The notes under the pieces were generated by a model. It did no database searches. It had not been told where the DNA came from and worked only from the letters and a program-made list of their open reading frames with translations. From Pseudomonas putida (GTDB lineage Bacteria > Pseudomonadota > Gammaproteobacteria > Pseudomonadales > Pseudomonadaceae): DNA of 64,000 nt. Position numbers and translations under genes: made by a program. The stretch is taken from positions 1,364,001 to 1,428,000 of the forward strand of contig NZ_MINI01000028.1 of assembly GCF_002906855.1 (NCBI RefSeq). The letters are read 5' to 3'. This document shows positions 1 to 10,244 of the stretch, piece after piece (position 1 is the first letter of the stretch; every line of letters begins with the position of its first letter).

Positions 1-1306
1 CGTGGAGCCGAGCGCCACCGACCCGACCCGCATGAGCCTGGTCCTCAATCGCGGCTCGACCAAGATGGACATCACCAACAGCACCACCGGTGGTGAACTG
101 GGCGGCTTGATCCGCTACCGCAAGGAAACCCTCGACCCGGCGCTCAACGAGCTTGGCCGCGTGGCCCTGGTGGTGGCCGATGCCATCAACAGCCAGCTGG
201 CCCAGGGTATCGACAAGAACGGTGACTTCGGTGCCACCCTGTTCGGCGATATCAACAGCGCCGCGGCCATCGCCCAGCGCAGTGTCGCCAAGACTGGCAA
301 CAGTGCAGGCTCCGGCAACCTCGATGTGACTATCAAGGACACCGGCAAGCTGACCACCAGCGATTACCAGGTGACCTTCAACAGCGACAAGCAGTACACC
401 GTGCGCAAGCTGCCTGATGGCACCGACATGGGTACCTACAGCCTCGACGACGACCCTGCGCCAGTGATCGACGGTTTCACCCTGTCGCTCAACGGTGGTG
501 CCCTGAGCGCCGGTGACAGCTTCAAGATCACCCCGACACGCAATGCCGCAGCGAATATCGACACCGTGCTGACCGACCCCAAGCGCCTGGCGCTGGCCGC
601 GCCGCTGACCGCCACCAGCGGTTCGGGCAACAAAGGCACTGGCGTGATCACCCAGCCGACGCTGACCTCCGAGATGGACATCTACGATGCCACCCAGCGC
701 TCGCAGCTGCAGACCGGCCTGAAGTACTCGACCCCGGTCAAGCTGGTGTTCGGTGACGACGGCAGCTCGCCACAGGCGTACACCATGTACGACGCCAAGG
801 GCAACAACATCGGCAGTGGCACGATCATCCCCGGCCAGGAGAACAAGCTGCAACTGTCGGTGCCGATGGTCGATGGCAGCGGCAACTCGCTGGGCAGCAG
901 TTTCACCTTCGAGATGAGCGTCTCAGGCGCGCCGAAGAATGGCGACAGCTACACCGTCGCGCTGACCGGCGCGGGCTCGGCAGACAACCGCAACAGCCAG
1001 TCGGTGATCGACCTGCAGACCAAGTCCACGGTCGAGGTGGGTGCTGACGGCAAGGGCATCAGCTTCACCGACGCCTACGCCAAGCTTGTGTCCAACGTCG
1101 GCGGCAAGGCCGGCCAGGCGCAGATGGACAGCGACGCCACCACCGCCCTGCACACCTCGGCGCTGGATGCGCGTAACGGCGTGTCAGGTGTCTCGATCGA
1201 CGAAGAGACCGGCAACCTGATCAAGTTCCAGCAGTACTACACCGCGTCGTCGCAGATCATCAAGGCGGCCCAGGAAACCTTCGCCACCCTGATCAACAGT
1301 CTTTAA
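1..1306 (+). CDS. flgK: Flagellar hook-associated protein 1 (FlgK), 3' part only
   Basis: FlgK forms the first junction layer between hook and filament. Only about 434 C-terminal residues are present; the frame is open to the window edge, so the GTG at position 2 is internal and not the start (Pseudomonas FlgK is usually about 650-690 aa). The last 50 residues carry the conserved D0/D1 C-terminal helix (LDARNGVSGVSIDEETGNL, then FQQYYTASSQIIKAAQETF), the signature of FlgK/FlgE-type axial proteins. The middle is a Ser/Thr/Gly/Asp-rich variable region expected to be surface exposed. The stop lies 13 nt before flgL, so flgK-flgL are co-transcribed. Identity is clear from the C-terminus plus the flgL neighbour. 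Confidence 0.95.
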   Translation, partial: VEPSATDPTRMSLVLNRGSTKMDITNSTTGGELGGLIRYRKETLDPALNELGRVALVVADAINSQLAQGIDKNGDFGATLFGDINSAAAIAQRSVAKTGNSAGSGNLDVTIKDTGKLTTSDYQVTFNSDKQYTVRKLPDGTDMGTYSLDDDPAPVIDGFTLSLNGGALSAGDSFKITPTRNAAANIDTVLTDPKRLALAAPLTATSGSGNKGTGVITQPTLTSEMDIYDATQRSQLQTGLKYSTPVKLVFGDDGSSPQAYTMYDAKGNNIGSGTIIPGQENKLQLSVPMVDGSGNSLGSSFTFEMSVSGAPKNGDSYTVALTGAGSADNRNSQSVIDLQTKSTVEVGADGKGISFTDAYAKLVSNVGGKAGQAQMDSDATTALHTSALDARNGVSGVSIDEETGNLIKFQQYYTASSQIIKAAQETFATLINSL

Positions 1307-1319
1307 GGAGCCGTAGATC

Positions 1320-2903
1320 GTGAGCGTACGCATCTCTACTTCGCAGTTCTATAACACCAACAGCGCCAACTATCAGAGCAACTTTGCCAAGACCGTGCAG
1401 ACACAGCAGGAGGCCAGTGATGGCATTCGTGTGCGCTCGGCCAAGGATGACCCGGTAGGGGCGGCGCGGTTGTTGCAGCTGGAGCAGCAGCAGAACATGC
1501 TGAGGCAGTACAGCACCAATACTGTGAATGTGCGTAATGCGCTGGGCACTGCCGAAAGCACCTTGAACTCTATCGGCAATATTTTGCAGCGGGTCAATGA
1601 GCTGGCGGTGAGTTCTGGCAACGGTGCATTCACCGACTCCGATCGCAAGGCCAACGCCGATGAGCTGGCGTCGCTCGAAGACCAGCTGTTCTCGCTGATG
1701 AACAGCAAGGACGAGAACGGCAAGTACCTGTTCTCGGGCTCCAAGGGCGATACTCAGCCCTATGTGCGTAACGCCGATGGCACATACAGTTATCAGGGCG
1801 ACCAGGGCAAGTTGAACCTGCAGGTGGGTGACATGCTGAGCCTGGCCGCGAATGAAACCGGCTACGATGCGTTCGAGCAGGCGCTTAATACCAGCCGCAG
1901 TCAGACCAGTATGACGGCACCCCCTGTCGACGATGGTCGCGTCAGCCTGTCCAATGGCCAGGTATCGGGCAGTTCGACCTACAACGACCGCTTCCGCAGC
2001 GGGGAGCCGTACAGCATCGAATTCACCAGCAGCACCGAGTACAAGATCCTGGATGCCAGCGGCAATGATGTGACGCTCGAGGCCAGCCAGGGTGGCAAGT
2101 TCGATCCCAATTCTGACAACAGCACGATCAGCTTCCGGGGTGTCGAGCTGCGTCTGGACATCACCTTCAAGGATGGCGACAAGGGCAATGAAGATGCTGT
2201 GATTGCCGGGCATACGTTTACCTTGAGCTCCAGGGCGGATGAAGTGTCGGGCACCCGCAGCCCTGGCAACACCTCGTCGGAGCAGGTCACAGGCGCGACG
2301 ATCACCGACCAGGCGGCCTACCAGGCGGCATTCCCTTCAGGTGGTGCTGTGCTCAAGTTCACCAGCGCCAGCACGTTCGAGCTGTACGCAACGCCGGTCA
2401 CTGCCAATAGCCGTCCTGTGGCGTCTGGCGCACTCGGCGGGGCGAATGGCACTACCGCGACTGCGGCCGGTGTTAGTTTCGAGCTGTCGGGGGCGCCCAG
2501 TGCGGGTGATTCGTTTGCGGTCAAGGTCGATACCCATCAGACCCAAAACCCGCTGGACACCATCAGCAAGCTTCGTACAGCGTTGAGCACGCCGCAGGAC
2601 AACGATCCGGTCGCCCGGCAGAACTTCCTGGCTGCGCTGGATTCGGCCGGGGGGAACATCATCAGCGCGATCAATCAGGTATCGTCGTCGGTCAGTGCCA
2701 TTGGTGGTCGCGGCCAGGCGTTGGACGTTCAGTCGGAGACCAACGAGGCGCTGAGTACCGAGAACGCCAAGACACAGAGCTCGATTCGTGAAAGCGACCC
2801 GGCTGAAGTGATGCTGCGTCTGCAGATGCAGACCAACATGTTGCAAGCTTCGTTGCAGGCATACGCCAAGGTTGCCGGGTTGTCGCTGGTCAACTACATC
2901 TGA
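1320..2903 (+). CDS. flgL: Flagellar hook-associated protein 3 (FlgL)
   Basis: FlgL is the second hook-filament junction protein, sitting between FlgK and flagellin. The 527-aa product begins MSVRISTSQFYNTNS, with the flagellin-like N-terminal coiled coil (KDDPVGAARLLQLEQQQ, LNSIGNILQRVNELAVSSGN), and ends with the matching C-terminal helix (MLRLQMQTNMLQASLQAYAKV). The centre (about residues 150-430) is a long variable insert, which makes it longer than enteric FlgL (about 317 aa) but normal for Pseudomonas. The GTG start at 1320 is chosen because AAGGAG lies 8-10 nt upstream and the product starts at the conserved N-terminus. It follows flgK directly and is closed by a strong hairpin at 2937-2968. 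Confidence 0.95.
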   Translation: MSVRISTSQFYNTNSANYQSNFAKTVQTQQEASDGIRVRSAKDDPVGAARLLQLEQQQNMLRQYSTNTVNVRNALGTAESTLNSIGNILQRVNELAVSSGNGAFTDSDRKANADELASLEDQLFSLMNSKDENGKYLFSGSKGDTQPYVRNADGTYSYQGDQGKLNLQVGDMLSLAANETGYDAFEQALNTSRSQTSMTAPPVDDGRVSLSNGQVSGSSTYNDRFRSGEPYSIEFTSSTEYKILDASGNDVTLEASQGGKFDPNSDNSTISFRGVELRLDITFKDGDKGNEDAVIAGHTFTLSSRADEVSGTRSPGNTSSEQVTGATITDQAAYQAAFPSGGAVLKFTSASTFELYATPVTANSRPVASGALGGANGTTATAAGVSFELSGAPSAGDSFAVKVDTHQTQNPLDTISKLRTALSTPQDNDPVARQNFLAALDSAGGNIISAINQVSSSVSAIGGRGQALDVQSETNEALSTENAKTQSSIRESDPAEVMLRLQMQTNMLQASLQAYAKVAGLSLVNYI

Positions 2904-2936
2904 GCTTCCCTTCTGCTTCAACCTCTTCTTCTGCCT

Positions 2937-2968
2937 TACCACGCCAGAGCGCCCGATCTGGCGTGGTA
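2937..2968 (+). terminator. 12-bp stem-loop after flgL
   Basis: A perfect 12-bp inverted repeat, taccacgccaga / tctggcgtggta, flanks an 8-nt loop and lies 33 nt after the flgL stop. It is followed by a C-rich rather than T-rich run (cctcccccc), so it is not a classical intrinsic terminator on the plus strand. It may end or attenuate the flgKL transcript and reduce read-through into the glycosyltransferase gene that starts 20 nt later. Confidence 0.55.
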
Positions 2969-2988
2969 CCTCCCCCCAAGGCCCAAAT

Positions 2989-5900
2989 GTGAACGCACAA
3001 CCTCTCGTCAGTATTGTCATACCTGCTTTCAATCCTCGCTTCTTCGCCATGGCGCTGCAAAGTGCAGTGGGGCAAACCTACGAGAATCTCGAAGTGATCG
3101 TGTGCGACGACAGCGAAGGTGACGAGATCGAAGGGATCGTTCAGTCGGTGCAGGAGCAGAGCGGAAGGTCGGTGCGTTATATTCGCAACCCGCATTGCCT
3201 GGGTTTTGTTAGTAACGTGCTAAAGGCCGTGCAGGCAGCAGATGGCGAATGGGTGAAGGTCCTTTGCGACGATGATCGACTTATGCCGCTGTGCGTGGCA
3301 CGTCAGGCTCAGATATTGGCAGAGCATTCGGATGTCAGCTTGGTGCTCGCTCAGCGCATGTTTGCCGACGAAAATAACTATGTGCTTCCCATGCGTCTGG
3401 CTAACGCGCGCTTCGTCAATTCTGATTGCATATTCAACGGCAGCGATGTGTTGTCGGTGCTCAACGATCATCCAGCCAATTTTTTAGGCAACTTGTCTTC
3501 AGCTTTGATGCGACGAGACCAGGCACTCAGTTTGCTCGGCGTGTTGGCTCAGGGTGATCTGGGATTTGTGGCAATACTGGACCTGGCCCTTTTCTGCTGT
3601 CTGATGCGGGCTGGGCATCTGGTCCTGATCAGTGATGTATTGCTCATCGAGCGCTTGCACGCCGAGCGCCTGAGTAAGCAGCCAGCCGTGCAGGCCACGG
3701 TCGGTCTGGAATGGGGTTGGCTGCGGCAAATGCTGAAGGTACGCGGGGGCGAGGCAGCGCCAGCACAAGGCTGGGTGCGCTACAGGCAATTGGCTGGCGT
3801 ATCCGAAGGGTCGAGTGAGTGGAAGGAAATCAATCTGGTGTTGGTGGTGGGCAACTGGCAGAACACCATGGAACGTCGCATTGGAAGCGCCAGTGAAAGT
3901 TATGCGGACCTCTATCGGGAATGGATCGCCGAGCGTCAGCTTAGTGCAGCCCAGATACAGCTGCTTCCTCGCACGTTGGAGACGTGTGCGAGCGTGCCCA
4001 GGATCGGCGTTCTGGTGCTGGATCCCGATGGCAATGTGGATGAACTGGGCCATACCTTGCGCAGCATTCAGGTGCAGCACTACTGCGCGCAGCATTGTGT
4101 AGTCCTGTCCAGTGCCGAGTGCTCCGAATGGCCGGGTGTAACTCGGTATGAGCTGGCAGTTGACTGGGTCACACAACTCAATCAGGTCGTTTTGGCGTTG
4201 GACGATTGCGACTGGGTTTATCTTCTGCAGGCAGGTGACAGGCTTGTAGATTCGAACTTGTTGCTTTTGGCAGAGCGTATCGCCGTGTTGCCAGGACTTG
4301 CCTGTATATACAGCGATGAAGACTCATGGGTCGATGGCGAGCCGATTGAGCCGATATTCAAACCCGACTTCAACATCGATCTGATGCGCAGCTATCCCTA
4401 CACGGGGCGCACGTTGGCCTTCGATCGTGCCGAAATGATCGCGGCTGGTGGTCTGGACGCCCGTTTCGCCGATCTTGCCCCACATGATCTGCTTTGGCGC
4501 CTGGTTGAAAACAAGGGCCCGCAGGTCGTGGAGCATGTTGCGGAAATTCAGGTGCACTCCAGTTTCGGGTTTGCTCAGTGGCTATCGAAGGATGCGGTCA
4601 TCGCGCAGAGTGAACGCGTTGCCAGCGAGCACCTTCATCGCCTGGGTATCAATCATCGGGTGCGCCACGATGAGTTGGCCCTGCTCAACCGAATCGATTA
4701 CCAGCATGCCGATCAGCCTCTGGTCACGCTTGTGGTGCCCTGCAATCAGTGCCTGGATGTGCTTCAGCGCTGCGTCATGTCTGTGATGGAGCTCACAGCC
4801 TATCCTCGCTACGAGTTGCTTCTGGTCGCGTCTGGCGATCTGGAGCCAGACTTGGAAAGCTGGCTTCAGGCGATGGAGGAGGTCGGTGGGGCGATGCTTC
4901 GAGTGCTACGTCTTGCCGGCGATCCTGGTGTCGCGTCTATGGTCAACGAGGCATTCGCTGTCGCGCGGGGCGAATACCTGCTGATGCTGTCGGCAGGCCT
5001 GCAAGTCTGCGAGGGTCAGTGGTTGGGTGAAATGCTCAATCATGCTCAGCGTCCGGAAGTGGCAATCGTGGGTGCCAAGGTATTGGACGTTCATGAGCGA
5101 GTTGTGCACGCTGGATTGGTATTGGGTGGCAGCGGTGGAGTGGGGCTGGTTTGTGCGGGCGACGATGGCCAGAGTCGTGGCTACCTGCAACGGCTGCAGG
5201 TTGTTCAGAACTGGACGGCGGTGGCGGGTGATTGCCTGATGGTGCGCAAGTCTGTTTTCGAATCTCTGGGCGGTTTGGATGTTGCGCAATTCTCCAGCGG
5301 CCTGGGCGAAGTTGATCTGTGTTTACGCTCCAGAACTCAAGGGTATCTGGTCGTCTGGACGCCGCACGCGTGCCTGCGGGCTATCGGGGCTGTCGGCGCT
5401 GAGCCGCATGCCAATGCGCCGCTTGCGCAGCAGTCGGAATTCTTCGAGCGTTGGCGATCACTGATTGTCCGCGATCCTGCCTACAATCCCAACCTCGGGC
5501 TTGGGCGCATAAACTTCAGCCTCGACCCTAGCTCGCAAGGCAGCTGGGATCCCTTCTGTGCACGGACGCTTCCGTCGGTTCTTGCCTTGCCGGTCAATGC
5601 TTCGGCTGTAGGCGGATACAGAGTGATTGAGCCTTTCTATAACCTTGAGGCTGCCGGGCGTGTTGTCGGACGCGTTTCCTATGAGGTGCCAGGGACCATC
5701 CAGCTCGAACGCATGAACCCCGATATCATTGTGGTGCAACTGCGGCATAACGAAGAAGGCGTTCGGGACATCGAGCGCCTAGCCAAGTATTCCGATGCGC
5801 GGCGCATCTATGAAATCGACGACTATGTGCTGAAAGCACCGAAAAAAAACAAGCATGCCCGCAACAAGCCGGCGGACATAGAGAAGCATCTGCGCCGGGC

Positions 5901-6555
5901 CATCGGCCTCTGCGATCGGGTCGTGGTTACCACCCAGGCGCTGGCCGATGCCTTGGCATCGATGCATAGTGATTTCCGGGTTGTGCCAAACATGCTCAAC
6001 GCGCAGGTCTGGAGCGGCCTTCAGAGCAAAAGGGCGATTGGGCCGAAACCAAGGGTAGGGTGGGGGGGTGGCACCAGCCACAGTGGTGATCTGGAAATCA
6101 TAGCCGAAACTGTTCGGCAGCTCGCGAATGAAGTTCATTGGGTGTTCTTCGGCATGTGCCCTGATGAGTTACGGCCGTACATACATGAATTCCATCCGCT
6201 GGTTAATTTGGCCGACTACCCGGCGAAGCTTGCGAGCTTGAACCTCGACCTAGCCTTGGCGCCGCTGGAATTCCATATTTTCAACGACTGCAAGAGCAAC
6301 CTGCGTCTGCTGGAGTATGGCGCGTGTGGTTACCCGGTGATCTGCACTGATACCGAGGCTTACCGGGGATCACTGCCTTGCACTCGCGTTTACAGCAATA
6401 GCACTGAAGAATGGGTCGAAGCCATTCGGTCGCACTTGGCCGATCCAGCAGCGAGCTACCGTATGGGTGATGAGTTGCACGCTGCCGTGATGCGTGACTA
6501 TGTCTTGCGTGGTGAAAACCTGAAGCGCTGGGAGTGGGGCTGGCTGGCGGATTGA
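2989..6555 (+). CDS. Large multidomain glycosyltransferase, probable flagellin glycosyltransferase (Fgt/FgtA type)
   Basis: The product is about 1188 aa. An N-terminal GT2 (GT-A) domain begins VSIVIPAFNPR near residue 7 and has a DDD metal-binding cluster (VLCDDDRLMP, about residues 94-96). A second GT2-like region follows (CIYSDEDSW; AEMIAAGGLDARF), then a third (LVTLVVPCNQ...GEYLLMLSAGLQV). The C-terminal third is GT-B-like (RVGWGGGTSHSGDL; SNLRLLEYGACGYPVICTD). This layout and the position between flgL and fliC match Pseudomonas flagellin glycosyltransferases (FgtA; P. syringae Fgt1/Fgt2), which O-glycosylate flagellin in the cytoplasm before export. The GTG at 2989 is chosen because an upstream reading frame overlaps flgL and the GT2 fold starts right after it. 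Visibly more AT-rich than flanking flagellar genes. The exact sugar cannot be read. Confidence 0.85.
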   Translation: MNAQPLVSIVIPAFNPRFFAMALQSAVGQTYENLEVIVCDDSEGDEIEGIVQSVQEQSGRSVRYIRNPHCLGFVSNVLKAVQAADGEWVKVLCDDDRLMPLCVARQAQILAEHSDVSLVLAQRMFADENNYVLPMRLANARFVNSDCIFNGSDVLSVLNDHPANFLGNLSSALMRRDQALSLLGVLAQGDLGFVAILDLALFCCLMRAGHLVLISDVLLIERLHAERLSKQPAVQATVGLEWGWLRQMLKVRGGEAAPAQGWVRYRQLAGVSEGSSEWKEINLVLVVGNWQNTMERRIGSASESYADLYREWIAERQLSAAQIQLLPRTLETCASVPRIGVLVLDPDGNVDELGHTLRSIQVQHYCAQHCVVLSSAECSEWPGVTRYELAVDWVTQLNQVVLALDDCDWVYLLQAGDRLVDSNLLLLAERIAVLPGLACIYSDEDSWVDGEPIEPIFKPDFNIDLMRSYPYTGRTLAFDRAEMIAAGGLDARFADLAPHDLLWRLVENKGPQVVEHVAEIQVHSSFGFAQWLSKDAVIAQSERVASEHLHRLGINHRVRHDELALLNRIDYQHADQPLVTLVVPCNQCLDVLQRCVMSVMELTAYPRYELLLVASGDLEPDLESWLQAMEEVGGAMLRVLRLAGDPGVASMVNEAFAVARGEYLLMLSAGLQVCEGQWLGEMLNHAQRPEVAIVGAKVLDVHERVVHAGLVLGGSGGVGLVCAGDDGQSRGYLQRLQVVQNWTAVAGDCLMVRKSVFESLGGLDVAQFSSGLGEVDLCLRSRTQGYLVVWTPHACLRAIGAVGAEPHANAPLAQQSEFFERWRSLIVRDPAYNPNLGLGRINFSLDPSSQGSWDPFCARTLPSVLALPVNASAVGGYRVIEPFYNLEAAGRVVGRVSYEVPGTIQLERMNPDIIVVQLRHNEEGVRDIERLAKYSDARRIYEIDDYVLKAPKKNKHARNKPADIEKHLRRAIGLCDRVVVTTQALADALASMHSDFRVVPNMLNAQVWSGLQSKRAIGPKPRVGWGGGTSHSGDLEIIAETVRQLANEVHWVFFGMCPDELRPYIHEFHPLVNLADYPAKLASLNLDLALAPLEFHIFNDCKSNLRLLEYGACGYPVICTDTEAYRGSLPCTRVYSNSTEEWVEAIRSHLADPAASYRMGDELHAAVMRDYVLRGENLKRWEWGWLAD

Positions 6556-6588
6556 CCCGCGTCGAACAGGGGGCGGTCGAATTGAAGG

Positions 6589-6633
6589 CCCCTGCAGCAG
6601 TTTGATGAGAGTGCCGCAGGGGATAGGTTTTTT
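6589..6633 (+). terminator. Stem-loop with T tract after the first glycosyltransferase
   Basis: Arms cccctgc (6589-6595) and gcagggg (6616-6622) are separated by a 20-nt loop and followed by tttttt at 6628-6633. It lies between two convergent glycosyltransferase genes and would terminate the plus-strand one. The long loop makes it a moderate candidate. Confidence 0.45.
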
Positions 6634-9600
6634 ACGCAGGCAACCAGGCCTTCTTCCACGCTTCTAAAATGTGCCCCTTCAATAGCCATTCGCTCCGAAC
6701 GATAGCTTGCAGGTATTGGCCCAGCTGTGCGGATGCAACTTTGTCGTTCAAGTGCATTCGTATGGCATTGATCCATGCCTCGCTGTTATTGACGGCAGGG
6801 GTTGTGGGAAGGTTGTCGCTCAATGTATCCAGCTTGCTGCGGATCACTGGGTAGCCGCAGGCACCATATTCCAATACTTGCAGATTACTTCTGCAAAGGT
6901 TGGCCGGATTGTCCGCCCGCGGCGCAAGTGCCAAATCCAGGTTTAATTGCGCAAGCTTCTGGGGGCGCTGCTGCAAGTTCGGTTCATCGTGAATCTCATG
7001 TACATAGCGGCGCAACTCGGCAGGGCACGCGCCCATGATGACCCACTCCACTTCCTGCGCAAGCGCCTTGATCACATCCGACACGATGCGTAGATCGGTC
7101 GCTGAGCGTGCGTCGCCTGCCCATCCGATACGAGGGCGTTGGCCTGCATCACGGGTGCTTGCCAATGCACCCCATAAGTCGCCAGGCAAACGACTGGGCA
7201 CAATGATGAGCTCGGTATCGGTGCTCCCTATCGCGTCAGCGAAACTTTCGGTGGCTACCAGTATTCGGTCGGCGAAGGGTAGTGCGCGGTGGACGTAGCG
7301 AATGAAGGTTTGCAAGTCACTTTCGGCGTGAGTAAGGCCGAGCGCAGGATGGTCTCCAAGGTCCAGGATTTTATATGAATATGAAAGATGATTGATTTGC
7401 TGCAGTGCGTCCAGCGACGCATTGGCGGGACCGTATTGGACGATAATGCTGTCCGGGCGAAGCCTTTCCAGCTCGCAAGGTTGCAGGAACACTTGGGATG
7501 TAACACCTTCGATGAGGCCGCTTGACGTCATGGCCAGCATTGGCTCGGTCACGCGCAAATGACGATTTTCAGTGTTGTCCAGGGGGTATGCGAGAACGGT
7601 TGGAAGAGGCTTCCATGATGATAGCGGGCGCCAGGACAGCGCGTTGTCGGCCAGGCCGAAGCCCCCGGCACTTGCGAGTGATAGGTTTGGATTGTAGGCA
7701 GGGTCGCGGGCGAGAGTAGGTAGCCATTTCTGGTACATGGCAATGTCATCATCAGCGTCAGGCGGCGCTTTCCGATTCGCCGTCGAAAGCAGTAATGCAT
7801 TGGAGGCCCACACATTAAGATAGCCGGCATCCCTAATCCTCAAGCACAGATCGACATCAAAGTAGCGAGTTGATTGTCCCGGGTCGATGCCATTGATCTG
7901 GTCGAGTGTTTCGCGGGCGATCATCAGGCAGTCTTTGCTGAGCGCACTATAGTTTTGATCCACCTGCAAGCGTTGCAAGTATCCCGGCGAGTCCATGAAC
8001 TCACCTGCGAATGCAGGTCCGGCCACACCATTTAGACCAAGAATCAGGCCAGCCTGCACCACAGCGCCTTCAGGCGATACCAACTTGGGGCCTACGGCAC
8101 CGACTTCCGGGCGTTGGGCATGATTCAACAGTTCGTCAAGCCAGTCTTCCTTTATGACCACTGTTTCAGGGGAAAGCAGCAACAGGTAGCTACCGTTGGC
8201 GTGACCTGCGGCGTAATCGAGCGCGGCGGGCGCCGTCATCGTGGACGGTGGATTGATGACCAGGAGCCTGGCTTCTGCGAGGTCTTCAAGTGCGCGCAGC
8301 CATGCGCTGATATCCCTTGCCTCCGGGTTATCGCGGATCAGCAGAAGCTCGAAGTGACTGTATCGGGTCTTTTCCAGGACGCTGTCTATACAGCGTTGCA
8401 AATGGCCGAGGTCGTCACCCGCAAGCACCAGGATCGACACTAGCGGTTGCGAGGTATGGCCATAGCTTATGCGGTACTGGCCATTGTGCTCGAACCTGGC
8501 GTTAGCGTGTTCATACCCGCGTGAGGACAAGTGCTGAAGAATGGCGTGTTTTTCACCGGCCAGCTCTCGAATGGGTGGCGAGTCCGTTTTCAGAAGTACT
8601 TCGGGGATATGGCCTAGTCCCTGGAGTCCTGCGGCAGTAATCAACCGTAATACCAGCTCGAACTCAGGGTTTTCACTGCACTGGGAATCGAAGCCACCCG
8701 TTTCTATCAGCGCGCCTCGCCTGAAGAGCCAGTGGCGGCCCATTACCGACGGGAGGCTCAGCAGGTAGTCCAGGTTGAAGTCGGGTCTGAGGCCGGGGCC
8801 CTGGCTGCCATCCGCCTGGCGATAGATGAGGTCGAAGTACAGTGCGCGGCAGTCCGGGGCATTCAACAATTCCAGGCCGCTGAGCAGTAGTCCGCTAGCG
8901 ATGATCTCATCGCCAGCGTGGATCAGGCCCAGCCAGTCGAAATCCGCCTCGGCGATTGATTGGTTGAGTGTCTCAAGCCAGTTTTCGCGGGTTACCTGCA
9001 CGGCGATGTCGTGATAGCGCTCGGCTACGGCACTCGATGTCGACATGACCAGAGCGATTACGTGAGGATATTGGGCCTTGGCGAGTTGCAGCGACTCCAG
9101 TGTCACTGCCAGCTTGATCAGGTCGCCCTCCAGGTCGATCACGGCAATCGCGAAGCTAGGTGCTGGCGGGTGGGCAGCCAGGTGAGCACTGGCCAGTTCA
9201 CGCTGTGCAGGCGTAAATGTGCGGCGTTCCAGCCAGCCTGCCAGGTGCTGGCCAGGGGTGAAGGTTGTATCGAGATGGCGGAGCATGGCCGCTCTGCCTC
9301 GGTGGACGGTGTCATTGTCCTGGACCGGGTGGCGGTCATAAAGCTGTCGATAGAGCGCGGGGTAGAAGTTTTTCACTGACTCGGATCGGCGCGTGGCATC
9401 AATCTTGGCGCTTCGCATCCGAACTTCGACCGTTTCCCGAGGGATATGGCGAAAGTTGGCGTGCCGAGTGAGGTGCATCAGGAAGTCCCAGTCTTCCAGG
9501 CCCTTGAGGTTTTCGTCAAACCCGTCGAACAGTGCCAGCAGTCGACGAGGAAATGCGAAGGTATTTACCGGTATGTAGTTGTTGGTAAGCAGCCGGTCTC

Positions 9601-10090
9601 TGGAATACTCACCATGCGTGTAGCGCTGCTCCCGATGCCGCTCGACTCGTTTGCCGTCGACAAGCTCTTCGATGATGAAGATGGCATCGCTGTAAATGAT
9701 CTCGTCGGGATGTTGTTCAATGGCCTGCGCAAGCGTTTCGAGATGGTTTGGTAGGAACAGGTCGTCATCATCCAGATAAACAATGTATTGACCTTGGGCC
9801 AGGCGATGGGCTGTGTTTCGAGCCGCTGCAGGCCCGCGATTATGCGCCTGGCGTATATACATGATGGGGAATGGCAGCTCGACCAGCGACGATTCGACCG
9901 GGCAGCCCTTGTCATTCACCAGAAGCGCTTCGAAGTCAGCAAATGTCTGCCGGGAAAGGCTGTTGAGCGCGTCGGCTAGCAGGTTGGGCCTGTTGAAGGT
10001 GGTGATAATCACTGAAAACAGTGGTGTCGAGTCACATCGGCTCGCTGCCGAGTCGTCGCAGGATGTGGATAGCTGCATCAGGTCGCTCAT
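6632..10090 (-). CDS. Second large glycosyltransferase, paralogue of the 2989-6555 gene
   Basis: The product is about 1152 aa with the same order of domains as its plus-strand neighbour. An N-terminal GT2 domain (FSVIITTFNRPNLL near residue 25) has a DDDD cluster near residues 107-110 (YIVYLDDDDLF). Two further GT2-like segments follow, then a GT-B-like C-terminus (RIGWAGDARSATDL; SNLQVLEYGACGYPVIRS). Blocks such as DPAYNPNL and LEYGACGYPVI are shared by both proteins, so they are paralogues now lying tail to tail. A start at ATG 10090 (MSDLMQ) is preferred over an in-frame TTG 12 nt upstream. A sigma-54 promoter sits about 155 nt upstream on the same strand (10245-10260), which ties it to the flagellar regulon. 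Likely role: sequential flagellin glycosylation with the first enzyme; the substrate is not readable. Confidence 0.83.
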   Translation of the reverse strand: MSDLMQLSTSCDDSAASRCDSTPLFSVIITTFNRPNLLADALNSLSRQTFADFEALLVNDKGCPVESSLVELPFPIMYIRQAHNRGPAAARNTAHRLAQGQYIVYLDDDDLFLPNHLETLAQAIEQHPDEIIYSDAIFIIEELVDGKRVERHREQRYTHGEYSRDRLLTNNYIPVNTFAFPRRLLALFDGFDENLKGLEDWDFLMHLTRHANFRHIPRETVEVRMRSAKIDATRRSESVKNFYPALYRQLYDRHPVQDNDTVHRGRAAMLRHLDTTFTPGQHLAGWLERRTFTPAQRELASAHLAAHPPAPSFAIAVIDLEGDLIKLAVTLESLQLAKAQYPHVIALVMSTSSAVAERYHDIAVQVTRENWLETLNQSIAEADFDWLGLIHAGDEIIASGLLLSGLELLNAPDCRALYFDLIYRQADGSQGPGLRPDFNLDYLLSLPSVMGRHWLFRRGALIETGGFDSQCSENPEFELVLRLITAAGLQGLGHIPEVLLKTDSPPIRELAGEKHAILQHLSSRGYEHANARFEHNGQYRISYGHTSQPLVSILVLAGDDLGHLQRCIDSVLEKTRYSHFELLLIRDNPEARDISAWLRALEDLAEARLLVINPPSTMTAPAALDYAAGHANGSYLLLLSPETVVIKEDWLDELLNHAQRPEVGAVGPKLVSPEGAVVQAGLILGLNGVAGPAFAGEFMDSPGYLQRLQVDQNYSALSKDCLMIARETLDQINGIDPGQSTRYFDVDLCLRIRDAGYLNVWASNALLLSTANRKAPPDADDDIAMYQKWLPTLARDPAYNPNLSLASAGGFGLADNALSWRPLSSWKPLPTVLAYPLDNTENRHLRVTEPMLAMTSSGLIEGVTSQVFLQPCELERLRPDSIIVQYGPANASLDALQQINHLSYSYKILDLGDHPALGLTHAESDLQTFIRYVHRALPFADRILVATESFADAIGSTDTELIIVPSRLPGDLWGALASTRDAGQRPRIGWAGDARSATDLRIVSDVIKALAQEVEWVIMGACPAELRRYVHEIHDEPNLQQRPQKLAQLNLDLALAPRADNPANLCRSNLQVLEYGACGYPVIRSKLDTLSDNLPTTPAVNNSEAWINAIRMHLNDKVASAQLGQYLQAIVRSEWLLKGHILEAWKKAWLPA

Positions 10091-10244
10091 GTGAATGCCC
10101 AAGGCCAGTCGATGATTAAGTTAGCAGTACGCATGGTGACGCTTCCAAGGTGGGCGTCTGCTAGCGCAGTCGCTGAGACGGTGGTTCGAGAATTCCCGGG
10201 GGTGAGATTGAAAGCCACCCTGTATTGACGCGAAACTCGGCTGA